Origin: Serratia rhizosphaerae
Lineage (GTDB): Bacteria; Pseudomonadota; Gammaproteobacteria; Enterobacterales; Enterobacteriaceae
Assembly (NCBI RefSeq): GCF_009817885.1
Contig: NZ_CP041764.1
Coordinates: 1,178,001-1,242,000 of the forward strand
Direction: 5' to 3'
Length of the DNA: 64,000 bases
The translations under genes were made by a program, and so were the position numbers. Position 1 is the stretch's first letter, and each line of letters opens with the position of its first letter. Under the pieces are notes generated by a model that saw only the letters and a list, made by a program, of their open reading frames with translations, was not told the DNA's origin and searched no databases. Of this stretch, positions 27,713 to 36,107 are shown piece by piece.

Positions 27713-27772
27713 ACTTTCCTCTGTTCGTGAGTAAAATGTGTCAACGCTATTTAGGACGGGTCAGTCACCATA

Positions 27773-27801
27773 AAAAAAGACGCGATAATCGCGTCTTTTT
27801 T
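27773..27801. terminator. Bidirectional terminator downstream of luxS
   Basis: AAAAAAGACGCG-ATAAT-CGCGTCTTTTTT, a perfect stem with A and T tracts on both sides. It terminates luxS on the minus strand. Before the IS insertion it probably also served corB on the plus strand. Confidence 0.9.
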
Positions 27802-27823
27802 ATTACCTGCGGCCAGCACCCTA

Positions 27824-28339
27824 TCAGATGTGCAGTTCCTGCAATTTATCTGCCGGCAGCGCCAGTTCGTCATTGCGGTTGACTACCACGTCGCGATCCA
27901 GAATATGCTTGGCGATATCCTGCGCTTCCTGCAGCGAGTGCATCTCGTAAGTCCCGCACTGGAATTCATTCAGCTCAGGGATTTTACGCTGGTCGGTCAC
28001 CTTCAGCACGTCCGCCATCGCCGCTTTCCAGGCGTCGGCAACGCGTTGCTCGTCCGGCACGCCGATCAGGCTCATATAGAAGCCGGTGCGGCAGCCCATC
28101 GGCGAGATATCAATGATCTCTACGCCCTGGCCATTCAGGTGATTACGCATAAAACCCGCGAACAGGTGCTCCAGCGTATGGATACCGCGCTCAGGCATCA
28201 CTTCTTTGTTTGGGATGCAAAAACGCAGGTCAAACACGGTGATGGTATCGCCATGAGGAGTTTTCATGGTTTTCGCAACGCGGACAGCCGGGGCTGCCAT
28301 GCGAGTGTGGTCTACGGTAAAGCTATCCAGCAGTGGCAT
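27824..28339 (-). CDS. luxS: S-ribosylhomocysteine lyase LuxS
   Basis: 171 residues. It cleaves S-ribosylhomocysteine to homocysteine and DPD, the autoinducer-2 precursor. The metal site HTLEH (residues 54-58) and the later CGTYEM Cys ligand are present, as is the catalytic Cys in MGCRTGFY. A strong ribosome binding site GAGGAGGTG precedes the ATG. The sRNA gene micA lies upstream in the opposite direction, as in E. coli. Confidence 0.99.
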   Translation of the reverse strand: MPLLDSFTVDHTRMAAPAVRVAKTMKTPHGDTITVFDLRFCIPNKEVMPERGIHTLEHLFAGFMRNHLNGQGVEIIDISPMGCRTGFYMSLIGVPDEQRVADAWKAAMADVLKVTDQRKIPELNEFQCGTYEMHSLQEAQDIAKHILDRDVVVNRNDELALPADKLQELHI

Positions 28340-28393
28340 GTTGTCACCTCCTCGTAAAAGAAAAATTATTTAGGATTTTTTTTAGCGATCCAA

Positions 28394-28422
28394 GGAAACC
28401 TTTTCCCACCCTGCGGGTCTCA
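28394..28422 (+). promoter_or_regulatory. Candidate sigma-E promoter of micA
   Basis: GGAAAC (28394-28399) and GTCTCA (28417-28422) separated by 17 bp resemble the RpoE pattern (GGAACTT and TCTGA). They end 6 bp before the conserved micA 5' end. E. coli micA is RpoE-dependent. Confidence 0.6.
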
Positions 28423-28428
28423 GTATAT

Positions 28429-28502
28429 GAAAGACGCGCATTTGTTATCATCATCCCTGTCATCAGAGATGCATATTTGGCCACATTGATGTGGCCTTTT
28501 TC
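28429..28502 (+). ncRNA. micA: Small regulatory RNA MicA
   Basis: About 74 nt between luxS and gshA, divergent from luxS. The 5' part GAAAGACGCGCATTTG plus TTATCATCATCCCTG is identical to E. coli MicA as I know it, including the region that pairs with ompA mRNA. A first stem (TCCCTG...CAGAGA) and a terminator stem (GGCCACATTGATGTGGCC, then T5) follow. It acts with Hfq to repress outer membrane protein synthesis under envelope stress. Confidence 0.93.
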
Positions 28503-28506
28503 TTTT

Positions 28507-30069
28507 TCAGCCCCCGCCGTTTGCCTTCAGGAACTGTTCAAAGCTTAGCGTATCCGCCGCTTCTACGTCGCGCTGTCGCTGCCATGACTCACGTGATTCT
28601 TGTGTAAACAGCTCGTCGCTAAGAATTTCCAGCGGTTCAGACTGCAGCATTTGGCGATAATGTTCCGCCAGTTCAAGACCCACCTTACCGGTTCCGTCTT
28701 CCAGCATCGCCTTTAAAATACGGGCGGAGAACGTCTGCTCCGGATCGTCAAAAGCGGCAACCAGTTGATCGCACACCTGCTGGTACGCCCGGTCGCCGGC
28801 TTCGCTGTCCAGCACTTCCGCCACGCGCCGCAGATCGGCAAACAATGCTTTCCCCACCTGCACCAGCGGCTTACGCGTATCGTTACAACCGATGCCGATG
28901 GTTTGCCCCGGTTTACGGCCTTCCAGAATCACCCGGTTCCAGTTTTTACGCGTACACAGCAGTTCATCGCTGCTCATTTCCGGCGCATCCGCCAGGGTGC
29001 ACCAGATCAGGAACAGGTCAAGGAAACGTGCCTGTACCGCATCAACGCCAATCGGCGAGAATGGGTTAATATCCAGCGAACGCACTTCAATATATTCAAT
29101 ACCGCCGCGCAGCAAGGCATCGGACGGCGTTTCGCCGCTGCGGGTCACGCGCTTGGGACGAATCGGCGCATACAGCTCATTTTCAATCTGCAGCACATTG
29201 GTGTTCAGCTGCAGATAATGGTCGCCCTGTTTCACGCCTAATTGAGCAAACTCTTCCGACGGCGTCGCAATCGCCTTTTTCAGCCCCTGGACATAGCTGT
29301 GCAGGTCATTGAAGGTAATACCCAGATTGCTTTGCGACTTGTTGGTATAACCCAGGTCGCTCAGACGCAGCGAGGTTGCATACGGCAGATACAGCATGCC
29401 GCGTCCGTTGCTTTCAAACGGCAGCGAGGTTTCCCGCCCTTTCAGGAACGAGGAGCAAATAGCCGGCGATGCACCAAACAGATAAGGGATCACCCAGCCG
29501 AACCGGTAATAGTTGCGGATCAGACGGAAATAACCGGCGGAGATTTGCTCTTTGCCACTTTCCGCATCCTCAACCCCCGCCCAGGCCTGCCAGAACTCCA
29601 TCGGCAGCGAGAAATTATAGTGAACGCCGGAGATGGTCTGCATCAAGGCGCCATAGCGATTCTTCAGCCCTTCGCGGTACAGCGTTTTCATCCGGCCGAT
29701 ATTTGATGAACCGAACTGCGCCAGTTCAATATCCTGCTCAGCGCCGATAAAACACGGCATACTCAGCGGCCACATACGCTCTTCGCCAATATTGCGCGCC
29801 ACATAGCGGTGGATGTCGCGTAAAAACGTCAGCAGGTGATCGATATTGTCATCAACCGGCGTAATAAACTCTAACAGCGCTTCGGCAAAGTCCGTGGTAA
29901 TCCAATGGTGCGTTAATGCCGCCCCCAGATGTTCCGGATGTCCGGTTGTCGCCAGCTTGCCATCCGCCGTCACGCGTAGCGTTTCACGCTCAATACCGCG
30001 GCGGATGCCTTTTAATGCCTGAGGGTGGGCTTCCAACCAAGAAAGCGCCTGTGATACGTCCGGGATCAA
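28507..30069 (-). CDS. gshA: Glutamate-cysteine ligase GshA
   Basis: 520 residues. It catalyses the first, rate-limiting step of glutathione synthesis. The start is taken as TTG at 30069, giving (M)IPDVSQALSWLE; GGAGG five bases upstream decides it, and the E. coli gene also uses TTG. Class I GshA motifs include RGIERETLRV, FITPVD, NYYRFGWVIPYLFGASPA and IEYIEVRSLD. The 3' end lies only 4 bp from the end of micA, which runs toward it. Confidence 0.97.
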   Translation of the reverse strand: MIPDVSQALSWLEAHPQALKGIRRGIERETLRVTADGKLATTGHPEHLGAALTHHWITTDFAEALLEFITPVDDNIDHLLTFLRDIHRYVARNIGEERMWPLSMPCFIGAEQDIELAQFGSSNIGRMKTLYREGLKNRYGALMQTISGVHYNFSLPMEFWQAWAGVEDAESGKEQISAGYFRLIRNYYRFGWVIPYLFGASPAICSSFLKGRETSLPFESNGRGMLYLPYATSLRLSDLGYTNKSQSNLGITFNDLHSYVQGLKKAIATPSEEFAQLGVKQGDHYLQLNTNVLQIENELYAPIRPKRVTRSGETPSDALLRGGIEYIEVRSLDINPFSPIGVDAVQARFLDLFLIWCTLADAPEMSSDELLCTRKNWNRVILEGRKPGQTIGIGCNDTRKPLVQVGKALFADLRRVAEVLDSEAGDRAYQQVCDQLVAAFDDPEQTFSARILKAMLEDGTGKVGLELAEHYRQMLQSEPLEILSDELFTQESRESWQRQRDVEAADTLSFEQFLKANGGG

Positions 30070-30219
30070 ATTGACCTCCCGCTCCAAAAAACGATTACTC
30101 GTAAGCATACTGAAACCACGCCCGAAGAATATTGTATTCATTCCCGCTAATTTCAGTTGCGGCAACGCATGCGCACTCCGCCATCAATCTGAAACCTTCC
30201 GGGGTTATGTTTAACTTCG

Positions 30220-30648
30220 TTAATGCCACCAGGAAATCCCCTGTAGCGTTATCATAGTCAAAATGACGTAACGCAGCGCCTTTCCGATCGCCAGAAACAG
30301 CACAACAGGTCCCCATGGCATGCGCAGCCAGCCTGCCAACACGCACAACAAATCGCCCACTACCGGCAACCAACTGAGCAACAGCGCAGCCGGGCCAAAG
30401 CGTTGTAACCAGCGCAGTGCCGTTTCCAGCCCGCGTTGCGGCTTCAACGCCGGTAACAGGCGCCCGATAATCACATTCGTCAGTCCGCCAAGCGTATTGC
30501 CCAAAGCAGCCGCCAGCACCAGCCATTCCGGTGCAACACGGCTTTTAGTCAGCAAGGCGACCAAAAGAATTTCTGAATTTCCCGGCAGCAGCGTCGCACT
30601 GAGAAAGCTGCTGCCGAATAATGAAAATAGCGTTAGCGTACTACTCAC
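30220..30648 (-). CDS. yqaA: YqaA, DedA/SNARE-associated-like inner membrane protein
   Basis: 142 residues, three to four hydrophobic segments, with the DedA-like LLPGNSEILLVALL and GNTLGGLTNVIIG motifs. The function of YqaA is not established; the family is linked to membrane lipid homeostasis. It overlaps the end of yqaB by four bases, so the two are probably translated together. Confidence 0.93.
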   Translation of the reverse strand: MSSTLTLFSLFGSSFLSATLLPGNSEILLVALLTKSRVAPEWLVLAAALGNTLGGLTNVIIGRLLPALKPQRGLETALRWLQRFGPAALLLSWLPVVGDLLCVLAGWLRMPWGPVVLFLAIGKALRYVILTMITLQGISWWH

Positions 30649-31211
30649 AACGTACGGACGTCTACCACCGCCATATTGGCGCTGCGTGCCGCCTGAATGC
30701 CGAAGTCGGCGTCTTCAAACACTACGCACTGTTCCGGCGCTACGCCGATCAGCTCCGCACAGCGCAGGAAGGTGTCCGGCTCCGGCTTATGGCGCTGGAC
30801 GTCATCGGCGCCGACAATCGCGTCAAAGCACTGATACAGCCCCAGATGACGCAGCAGTCTCTCCGCCATACGGTGTTCACTGCCGGTGCCCACCGCCATT
30901 GGGCGGCGCCCGTGATAAGACTTCACCACCTCAACCAACGGCAACGGACGCACGCTATCGAGCAACATCGCTTCTACCGCACGAGTTTTCTCCGCGGCGA
31001 GCTGATAAGGATCGAGATCGGCCTGCTGAGCGGCAAGAATCGCCTCGGCGATGCGCCAGGACGGCGAACCGTTCAGCGCCACCACGGCAGACTCGTCAAA
31101 TGCCATGCCATAGCGCCCCAGCACGTCACGCCACGCTTGCCGGTGTGTGGGTTCGGTATCCAGAATGGTGCCGTCCATGTCAAAGATCAGACCTTGGTAG
31201 CGATCGTACAT
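30645..31211 (-). CDS. yqaB: YqaB, HAD-family fructose-1-phosphate/6-phosphogluconate phosphatase
   Basis: 188 residues, HAD subfamily IA. Motif I is FDMDGTILDTEP (nucleophile Asp near residue 11), motif II AVGTGS, motif III Lys in HKPEPDTFL, motif IV VFEDADFGIQAA. The E. coli homologue dephosphorylates small sugar phosphates. It is the first gene of the yqaB-yqaA pair. Confidence 0.95.
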   Translation of the reverse strand: MYDRYQGLIFDMDGTILDTEPTHRQAWRDVLGRYGMAFDESAVVALNGSPSWRIAEAILAAQQADLDPYQLAAEKTRAVEAMLLDSVRPLPLVEVVKSYHGRRPMAVGTGSEHRMAERLLRHLGLYQCFDAIVGADDVQRHKPEPDTFLRCAELIGVAPEQCVVFEDADFGIQAARSANMAVVDVRTL

Positions 31212-31335
31212 CGTTACTCCATGATCATTGAGGAAAGAAAACTACTTTATCGCAAAGCAGGGAAATTGTCGCCGATCGCGTGATGTCGGAAAATGCCGCG
31301 TTGTGGGTAAGGGTTTCAGAACGGGGGGCTTGCAG

Positions 31336-31389
31336 AAAGCGAAAAACCCGCCGAAGCGGGTTTCTCTTAGATGGTGCATCCGGGAGGAT
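31336..31389 (-). repeat. 54-bp direct repeat, distal copy: terminator plus truncated tRNA-Arg 3' end
   Basis: Identical to 31483-31536. It contains the terminator stem AAACCCGC-CGAA-GCGGGTTT (31344-31363) and the last 18 nt of tRNA-Arg. The tRNA similarity then stops and unrelated GC-rich sequence follows. It is a remnant of an array duplication or deletion, not a functional tRNA. Confidence 0.85.
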
Positions 31390-31482
31390 AATTCGGCTGC
31401 GCCTCCCCTGCGGGCCGTTGCTCACGCAACGTTGTCTCGCTGCGCTCGGCTCGAACCTCCCACCGCTCTCCTCGCGGTCGGA

Positions 31483-31536
31483 AAAGCGAAAAACCCGCCG
31501 AAGCGGGTTTCTCTTAGATGGTGCATCCGGGAGGAT
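31483..31536 (-). repeat. 54-bp direct repeat, proximal copy
   Basis: Same 54 bp as 31336-31389, 147 bp away. Here it runs into the complete tRNA-Arg at 31519-31595. The stretch between the copies (31390-31482) contains scattered tRNA-like words (TCGAACCTCC, CGGTCGG) but no foldable tRNA. Confidence 0.85.
31491..31510 (-). terminator. Terminator of the tRNA operon
   Basis: Minus-strand stem AAACCCGC-TTCG-GCGGGTTT followed by TTCGC, immediately after the last complete tRNA-Arg. A second copy lies downstream at 31344-31363, giving tandem terminators. Confidence 0.8.
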
Positions 31537-31595
31537 TCGAACCTCCGACCGCTCGGTTCGTAGCCGAGTACTCTATCCAGCTGAGCTACGGATGC
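31519..31595 (-). tRNA. tRNA-Arg (ACG)
   Basis: 77 nt with encoded CCA. The acceptor GCATCCG pairs with CGGATGC, the D-arm is AGCTCAGCTGGATAGAGT and the anticodon is ACG. It is one of three identical copies and the last in the transcription order serV-argV-like array. Confidence 0.96.
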
Positions 31596-31645
31596 ATTGT
31601 CTATTTTTGCTTTCCTGACAAGACAATCAGGGAAGACTTGAAGAA

Positions 31646-31722
31646 TGGTGCATCCGGGAGGATTCGAACCTCCGACCGCTCGGTTCGTAGCCGAGTACTC
31701 TATCCAGCTGAGCTACGGATGC
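31646..31722 (-). tRNA. tRNA-Arg (ACG), middle copy
   Basis: Identical in sequence to the copy at 31519-31595, anticodon ACG, CCA encoded. Confidence 0.96.
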
Positions 31723-31829
31723 ACAGTAATTCTTTTTGATACCGTATGGTATTTTGTTACTCACCCTACCATACTGCTCTATGGCGTGACACGGGTCTGA
31801 ATTACGACGTTCAAACACATGTCTAAATA

Positions 31830-31906
31830 TGGTGCATCCGGGAGGATTCGAACCTCCGACCGCTCGGTTCGTAGCCGAGTACTCTATCCAGCTGAGCTAC
31901 GGATGC
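31830..31906 (-). tRNA. tRNA-Arg (ACG), promoter-proximal copy
   Basis: Identical tRNA-Arg copy, 3 bp after tRNA-Ser, processed from the same transcript. Matches the argV position of E. coli. Confidence 0.96.
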
Positions 31907-31909
31907 AAA

Positions 31910-32002
31910 TGGCGGTGAGGCGGGGATTCGAACCCCGGATGCAGCTTTTGACCGCATACTCCCTTAGCAGGGGAGCGCCTTCAGCCTCTCGGCCACCTCA
32001 CC
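31910..32002 (-). tRNA. serV: tRNA-Ser (GCT)
   Basis: 93 nt with the long variable arm of class II tRNAs, anticodon GCT, CCA encoded. First gene of the Ser-Arg array, as serV in E. coli. Confidence 0.96.
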
Positions 32003-32067
32003 AACACGCTTCTTTCGAATTGTGCCTAACTCGCTTTAGAGAAGCTCATCGGCACTGCGTGGCGCAC

Positions 32068-32095
32068 ATATTACTTTCCCCGACTTATAAGTCAA
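32068..32095 (-). promoter_or_regulatory. Promoter of the serV-arg tRNA operon
   Basis: Minus strand TTGACT (32090-32095), 16-bp spacer, TAATAT (32068-32073), then a GC-rich discriminator GTGCGCCACGC typical of stringently controlled stable-RNA promoters. The remaining 32096-32314 shows no gene. Confidence 0.75.
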
Positions 32096-32314
32096 ACAAT
32101 TTTTCCCAACTTATTTTTGTTTGCACACTTCGCAGGCAATATGGGCAATTACACGGCAAAAAGGGTGTTTTATCAACAGACAAACGGCGATATCCGTGCA
32201 ACAACCTGAATAGCGCTCAGAGAAAAAATTATCAGCGAGGGGAAGAAAAACGGCGTCGGAAGGGAGAAAAAAGGCAGAAGCGTCCCGTTAGGCAACGAGA
32301 CGCTACGATTGAAA

Positions 32315-32500
32315 TCAGTAAGTCGTCTGCTGAGACTTCTCTGCCTGGATACGTTGATAGATTTCTTCCCGGTGTACGGACACTTCTTTCGGAGCATTCA
32401 CACCAATACGAACCTGGTTGCCTTTTACCCCTAGCACTGTGACCGTAACCTCATCGCCAATCATGAGGGTTTCACCAACTCGACGAGTCAGAATTAACAT
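32315..32500 (-). CDS. csrA: Carbon storage regulator CsrA
   Basis: 61 residues, the E. coli length. CsrA is a dimeric RNA-binding protein that represses or stabilises mRNAs at GGA sites. The sequence starts MLILTRRVGETLMIGD and the RNA-contact motif GVNAPKEVSVHREEIYQRI is intact. The ribosome binding site is AAGGAG. It lies between alaS (upstream, with its own terminator) and the tRNA array, as in other enterics. Confidence 0.99.
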   Translation of the reverse strand: MLILTRRVGETLMIGDEVTVTVLGVKGNQVRIGVNAPKEVSVHREEIYQRIQAEKSQQTTY

Positions 32501-32691
32501 TCTTTGCTCCTTGAAAGATTAAAAGAGTCGGGTCTCTCAGTTTCCCCGCCATTATCCATCATATGTGGTGAAAAAGTAAGCCATAGAACCCACAGTAAAT
32601 GTAAGTAGACTTGGTATCACCCCAGTTAATGATAAGTTTAGCCGACCTGAAAAACTTTGTTCCCGTTATTATAACCACATTGTTTTAGCAC

Positions 32692-32730
32692 ACTGAAAAA
32701 ACGCCATAATCAACAATGAGTTATGGCGTT
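32692..32730 (-). terminator. Terminator after alaS
   Basis: Minus strand AACGCCATAA (32730-32721) and TTATGGCGTT (32709-32700), followed by TTTTTC. It lies 23 bp downstream of the alaS stop, between alaS and the csrA promoter region. Confidence 0.85.
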
Positions 32731-32752
32731 CAGCTAGGCTATTTATTTATAT

Positions 32753-35380
32753 TCACAGTTTCGAAGCCACCCAGGCTTCTACGCTGCCTAATGCCGCAGG
32801 CAAGGCGTTGACGTCGCTTCCCCCCGCTTGCGCCATATCCGGACGACCACCGCCCTTGCCACCTACCTGCTGGGCGACGCTGCCGATCAGCTCGCCGGCT
32901 TTTACCCGGTCGGTCAGATCTTTGGTCACGCCAGCAATCAGGCTGACTTTACCGTCAGCAACCGTAGCCAGAACGATGATTGCAGAACCCAGTTGATTTT
33001 TCAGATCGTCAACCATGGTTCGCAGCATTTTCGGTTCGACGTTATCCAACTGGCTAACCAGCAGTTTCACACCGTTGACCAATTGCGCTTTGCTGGACAG
33101 TGAAGCGCTTTCCGACGCCGCCTGCTGGTCTTTAAGCTGTTGCAGCTCTTTTTCCAGCACGCGAGAGCGATCGAGCACCGCACGCACTTTGTCCGTCAGG
33201 TTGTTGCTATCACCTTTCACCAGGTGGGCAACCTCCTGCAGTAAATCACTCTGCTGATGCAGTGAAGCAATTGCACCTTCGCCGGTTACCGCTTCAATAC
33301 GACGAATCCCCGCAGCCGTACCAGACTCGCTCTGAATACGGAACAGGCCGATATCGCCGGTGCGGGCCGCATGCGTACCGCCGCAAAGCTCGGTAGAGAA
33401 GTCGCCCATGGTCAGTACGCGCACATGGTCGTCGTACTTCTCACCAAACAGCGCCATCGCGCCCTTCTCTTTTGCATCATCCAGCGCCATCACCTCGGTC
33501 TGCACCGGCAGATTACGACGAATCTGCTGGTTGACCAAATCTTCCACCGCACGCAGCTGTTCAGGCTTTATCGCTTCAAAATGAGAGAAGTCGAAACGCA
33601 GATACTTATCGTTAACCAGTGAGCCTTTCTGCGCCACGTGTTCGCCCAGCACCTGGCGTAACGCCGCGTGCAGCAGGTGAGTGGCAGAGTGGTTCAGGCG
33701 AATGCGGTTGCGACGCGCCTGGTCAATCTCGGCGGCAACGCTGTCGCCGACCTTCAGCGAACCTTGTACCAATTTGCCCTGATGGCCGAGCGCCTGACCA
33801 TATTTTTGCGTATCGCCGACGACAAATTCCGCCGCCGAAGCTTTCAACACGCCCTTATCGCCAACCTGGCCGCCAGACTCGCCATAAAACGGCGTACTGT
33901 CCAGCACCACCACGGCTTCTTCACCGACAGCGATAGCATCAACGGGCTGGCCGTCACGGAACAGCGCGGTAACCTTGGCCTGCTGCTTATCATGGTCATA
34001 GCCGCAGAACTCGCTGGCACCATCAACGCGAATCATGCTGTTGTAATCCGCACCAAAACCGCTGGATTCACGAGCACGGCGGCGCTGCGCTTCCATCGCC
34101 TCGTCAAAACCGGCTTCATCAACTTTCAGACCGCGCTCGCGGCAAACGTCAGCGGTCAGGTCAACCGGGAAGCCGTAGGTGTCATACAGACGGAAAGCCG
34201 TTTCGCCATCCAACGTATCGCCCTGCAGCTTGGACAACTCTTCGTCGAGCAGCGCCAGACCACGCTCCAGCGTACGGGCAAACTGCTCTTCTTCTGTTTT
34301 CAGCACCTGCTCGACCATCGCCTGCTGGCTCTTCAGCTCTTCGGCTGCCGGCCCCATCACCTCGATTAACGGTGCAACCAGTTTATAGAAGAAGGTCTCT
34401 TTCGCCCCCAGCATATTGCCGTGACGTACCGCGCGACGAATGATGCGGCGCAGTACATAGCCACGGTTTTCGTTAGACGGGATAACGCCATCGGAAACCA
34501 GGAAAGCGCAAGAACGAATATGGTCGGCGATAACGCGCAGAGATTTGTTATCCAGATCGGTCGCGCCGGTCACTTTGGCGACCGCAGCGATCAGGGTGCG
34601 GAACAGGTCGATTTCGTAGTTGGAGTTAACGTGTTGCAGTACCGCGGTAATGCGCTCCAGCCCCATGCCGGTATCCACCGACGGTTTAGGCAACGGCAAC
34701 ATCGTGCCGTCAACCTGCCGGTTGAACTGCATGAAGACGATATTCCAGATCTCGATATAACGGTCACCATCCTCTTCCGGACTCCCCGGAGGGCCACCCC
34801 AGATATGATCGCCGTGATCGTAGAAAATTTCGGTACACGGACCGCACGGGCCGGTGTCGCCCATCTGCCAGAAGTTATCGGAAGCAAATGGCGCCCCCTT
34901 GTTGTCGCCGATGCGAATGATGCGTTCGGCAGGAATACCGATTTCGTTCTGCCAGATATCAAACGCTTCATCATCGGTTTCGTAGACGGTCACCCACAGC
35001 TTTTCTTTCGGCAGGTTAAACCAGTTTTCACCGGTCAGCAGTTCCCAGGCATAGGCAATGGCATCACGTTTGAAGTAATCACCGAAGCTGAAATTACCCA
35101 GCATTTCGAAGAAGGTGTGGTGACGAGCGGTGTAACCGACGTTTTCCAGGTCATTATGCTTACCACCCGCGCGAACGCAGCGCTGAGAGGTGGTCGCGCG
35201 GGTATAGGCGCGTTTGTCCAGCCCCAGGAAAACATCTTTGAATTGGTTCATACCGGCGTTGGTAAACAGCAACGTCGGATCATTGTTAGGCACCAGGGAG
35301 CTGCTTGCTACGACCTGATGACCTTTACTATGAAAGAAATCGAGAAACGCTTGACGGATCTCAGCGGTGCTCTTGCTCAT
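32753..35380 (-). CDS. alaS: Alanyl-tRNA synthetase
   Basis: 875 residues. Class II aminoacylation domain at the N-terminus (MSKSTAEIRQAFLDFFHSKG onward), tRNA-recognition helices, then the editing domain with metal ligands HSATHLLHAAL and CGGTHAARTG, and the C-Ala domain with the Gly-rich GGKGGGRPDMAQAGG. The start is the Met before SKSTAEIRQ, matching E. coli; the longer open frame is not conserved. Confidence 0.99.
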   Translation of the reverse strand: MSKSTAEIRQAFLDFFHSKGHQVVASSSLVPNNDPTLLFTNAGMNQFKDVFLGLDKRAYTRATTSQRCVRAGGKHNDLENVGYTARHHTFFEMLGNFSFGDYFKRDAIAYAWELLTGENWFNLPKEKLWVTVYETDDEAFDIWQNEIGIPAERIIRIGDNKGAPFASDNFWQMGDTGPCGPCTEIFYDHGDHIWGGPPGSPEEDGDRYIEIWNIVFMQFNRQVDGTMLPLPKPSVDTGMGLERITAVLQHVNSNYEIDLFRTLIAAVAKVTGATDLDNKSLRVIADHIRSCAFLVSDGVIPSNENRGYVLRRIIRRAVRHGNMLGAKETFFYKLVAPLIEVMGPAAEELKSQQAMVEQVLKTEEEQFARTLERGLALLDEELSKLQGDTLDGETAFRLYDTYGFPVDLTADVCRERGLKVDEAGFDEAMEAQRRRARESSGFGADYNSMIRVDGASEFCGYDHDKQQAKVTALFRDGQPVDAIAVGEEAVVVLDSTPFYGESGGQVGDKGVLKASAAEFVVGDTQKYGQALGHQGKLVQGSLKVGDSVAAEIDQARRNRIRLNHSATHLLHAALRQVLGEHVAQKGSLVNDKYLRFDFSHFEAIKPEQLRAVEDLVNQQIRRNLPVQTEVMALDDAKEKGAMALFGEKYDDHVRVLTMGDFSTELCGGTHAARTGDIGLFRIQSESGTAAGIRRIEAVTGEGAIASLHQQSDLLQEVAHLVKGDSNNLTDKVRAVLDRSRVLEKELQQLKDQQAASESASLSSKAQLVNGVKLLVSQLDNVEPKMLRTMVDDLKNQLGSAIIVLATVADGKVSLIAGVTKDLTDRVKAGELIGSVAQQVGGKGGGRPDMAQAGGSDVNALPAALGSVEAWVASKL

Positions 35381-35515
35381 ATTTTTCCCGGAAAGACTAG
35401 AATAACGATACGTGAACAGGGCGCGCGTCATCCTTACGATGGCAGCCTGCTCACGAACTAAAGTGGGGATAAGATAAATTTTCTTCAGAGGGAAGTAAAA
35501 CCCCGTGTGCGATGA

Positions 35516-36046
35516 TTACGCAAAATCACGGTAAATCGACTGAATTTCTTCCTGAAAAAAGCCGCGATAAAGCAGATAACGCTGCACTTTGGCTTTGTCT
35601 TTCCACTCTTTCGGTAATGGTTCGCCAAACTTACGCTGCGCAACCTCTTTGGCCTGTTCGCACCAGTCAATGTCACATTCGGCCAACGCCGTCTGCACTA
35701 CCTCTTTATCCACACCCTTTTGCATCAGCTCGGAACGAATGCGCTGCGCGCCGTATCCCTTACGGCTGCGGCTACCTATATAGCGCGTCGCAAAACGCCG
35801 ATCGTCCAACCAATTATGCTGATAACAATAATCAATGACTTGTTCGACAACGGCTGGGTCGATGGGTTCATCGCAAGATGGGGAAGAAGTGTTGTTGGAG
35901 AATTTGGCGCGGGCGAAAAACGGCTGCGCCGCAAGTTTGCGGCGCAGTTCGTCTTCACTATGATCGCGTTGTGACAGCAAGCGCATCGCGCGGCTTAACA
36001 GGTCATTCAGCGTGTTTCCGGTCTTTGGGGAAACCCGTTCGTTCAT
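35516..36046 (-). CDS. recX: RecA regulatory protein RecX
   Basis: 176 residues, helical three-repeat RecX fold, slightly longer than E. coli RecX. It binds the groove of RecA filaments and limits recombination and coprotease activity. Typical words: LSQRDHSEDELRRKL, YCYQHNWLDDRRFATRY and SRKGYGAQRIRSEL. It is downstream of recA, separated by a hairpin, so expressed by partial readthrough from the SOS-controlled recA promoter. Confidence 0.95.
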   Translation of the reverse strand: MNERVSPKTGNTLNDLLSRAMRLLSQRDHSEDELRRKLAAQPFFARAKFSNNTSSPSCDEPIDPAVVEQVIDYCYQHNWLDDRRFATRYIGSRSRKGYGAQRIRSELMQKGVDKEVVQTALAECDIDWCEQAKEVAQRKFGEPLPKEWKDKAKVQRYLLYRGFFQEEIQSIYRDFA

Positions 36047-36067
36047 AGGATTACAACCTTGGCGTGC

Positions 36068-36097
36068 GGCGATACGTCATAATCAGAACGTATCGCC
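36068..36097 (-). terminator. Leaky hairpin between recA and recX
   Basis: GGCGATACGT / ACGTATCGCC with a 10-base loop and no U-tract. In E. coli a partial terminator in this place sets the recA:recX ratio; here the same role is inferred. Confidence 0.55.
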
Positions 36098-36107
36098 TCT
36101 GTCGCGA

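Larger units (their letters stand above)
26461..27763 (-). mobile_element. IS3-family insertion sequence (about 1.3 kb)
   Basis: The element is bounded by imperfect inverted repeats that begin TG and end CA: TGACTAGTCCTGATATAG at 26461 and, on the opposite strand from 27763, TGACCCGTCCTAAATAGC; both continue into GTTGACAC. It encodes orfA and orfB on the minus strand with an A6G slippery site between them. No clear 3-5 bp target duplication is visible at the borders (flanks ...ATC and GTC...). Both frames are intact, so it may be active. I cannot name the exact IS without a database. Confidence 0.85.

Noticed and set aside
31390..31482. Possible additional tRNA in the GC-rich stretch
   Set aside because: Only scattered tRNA-like words are present; no acceptor stem or anticodon arm can be formed.
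31336..31906. Repeats with regular spacing that might suggest a CRISPR array
   Set aside because: The repeats are complete tRNA-Arg genes and a tRNA/terminator duplication. Spacing and repeat length do not fit CRISPR, and no cas gene is present.
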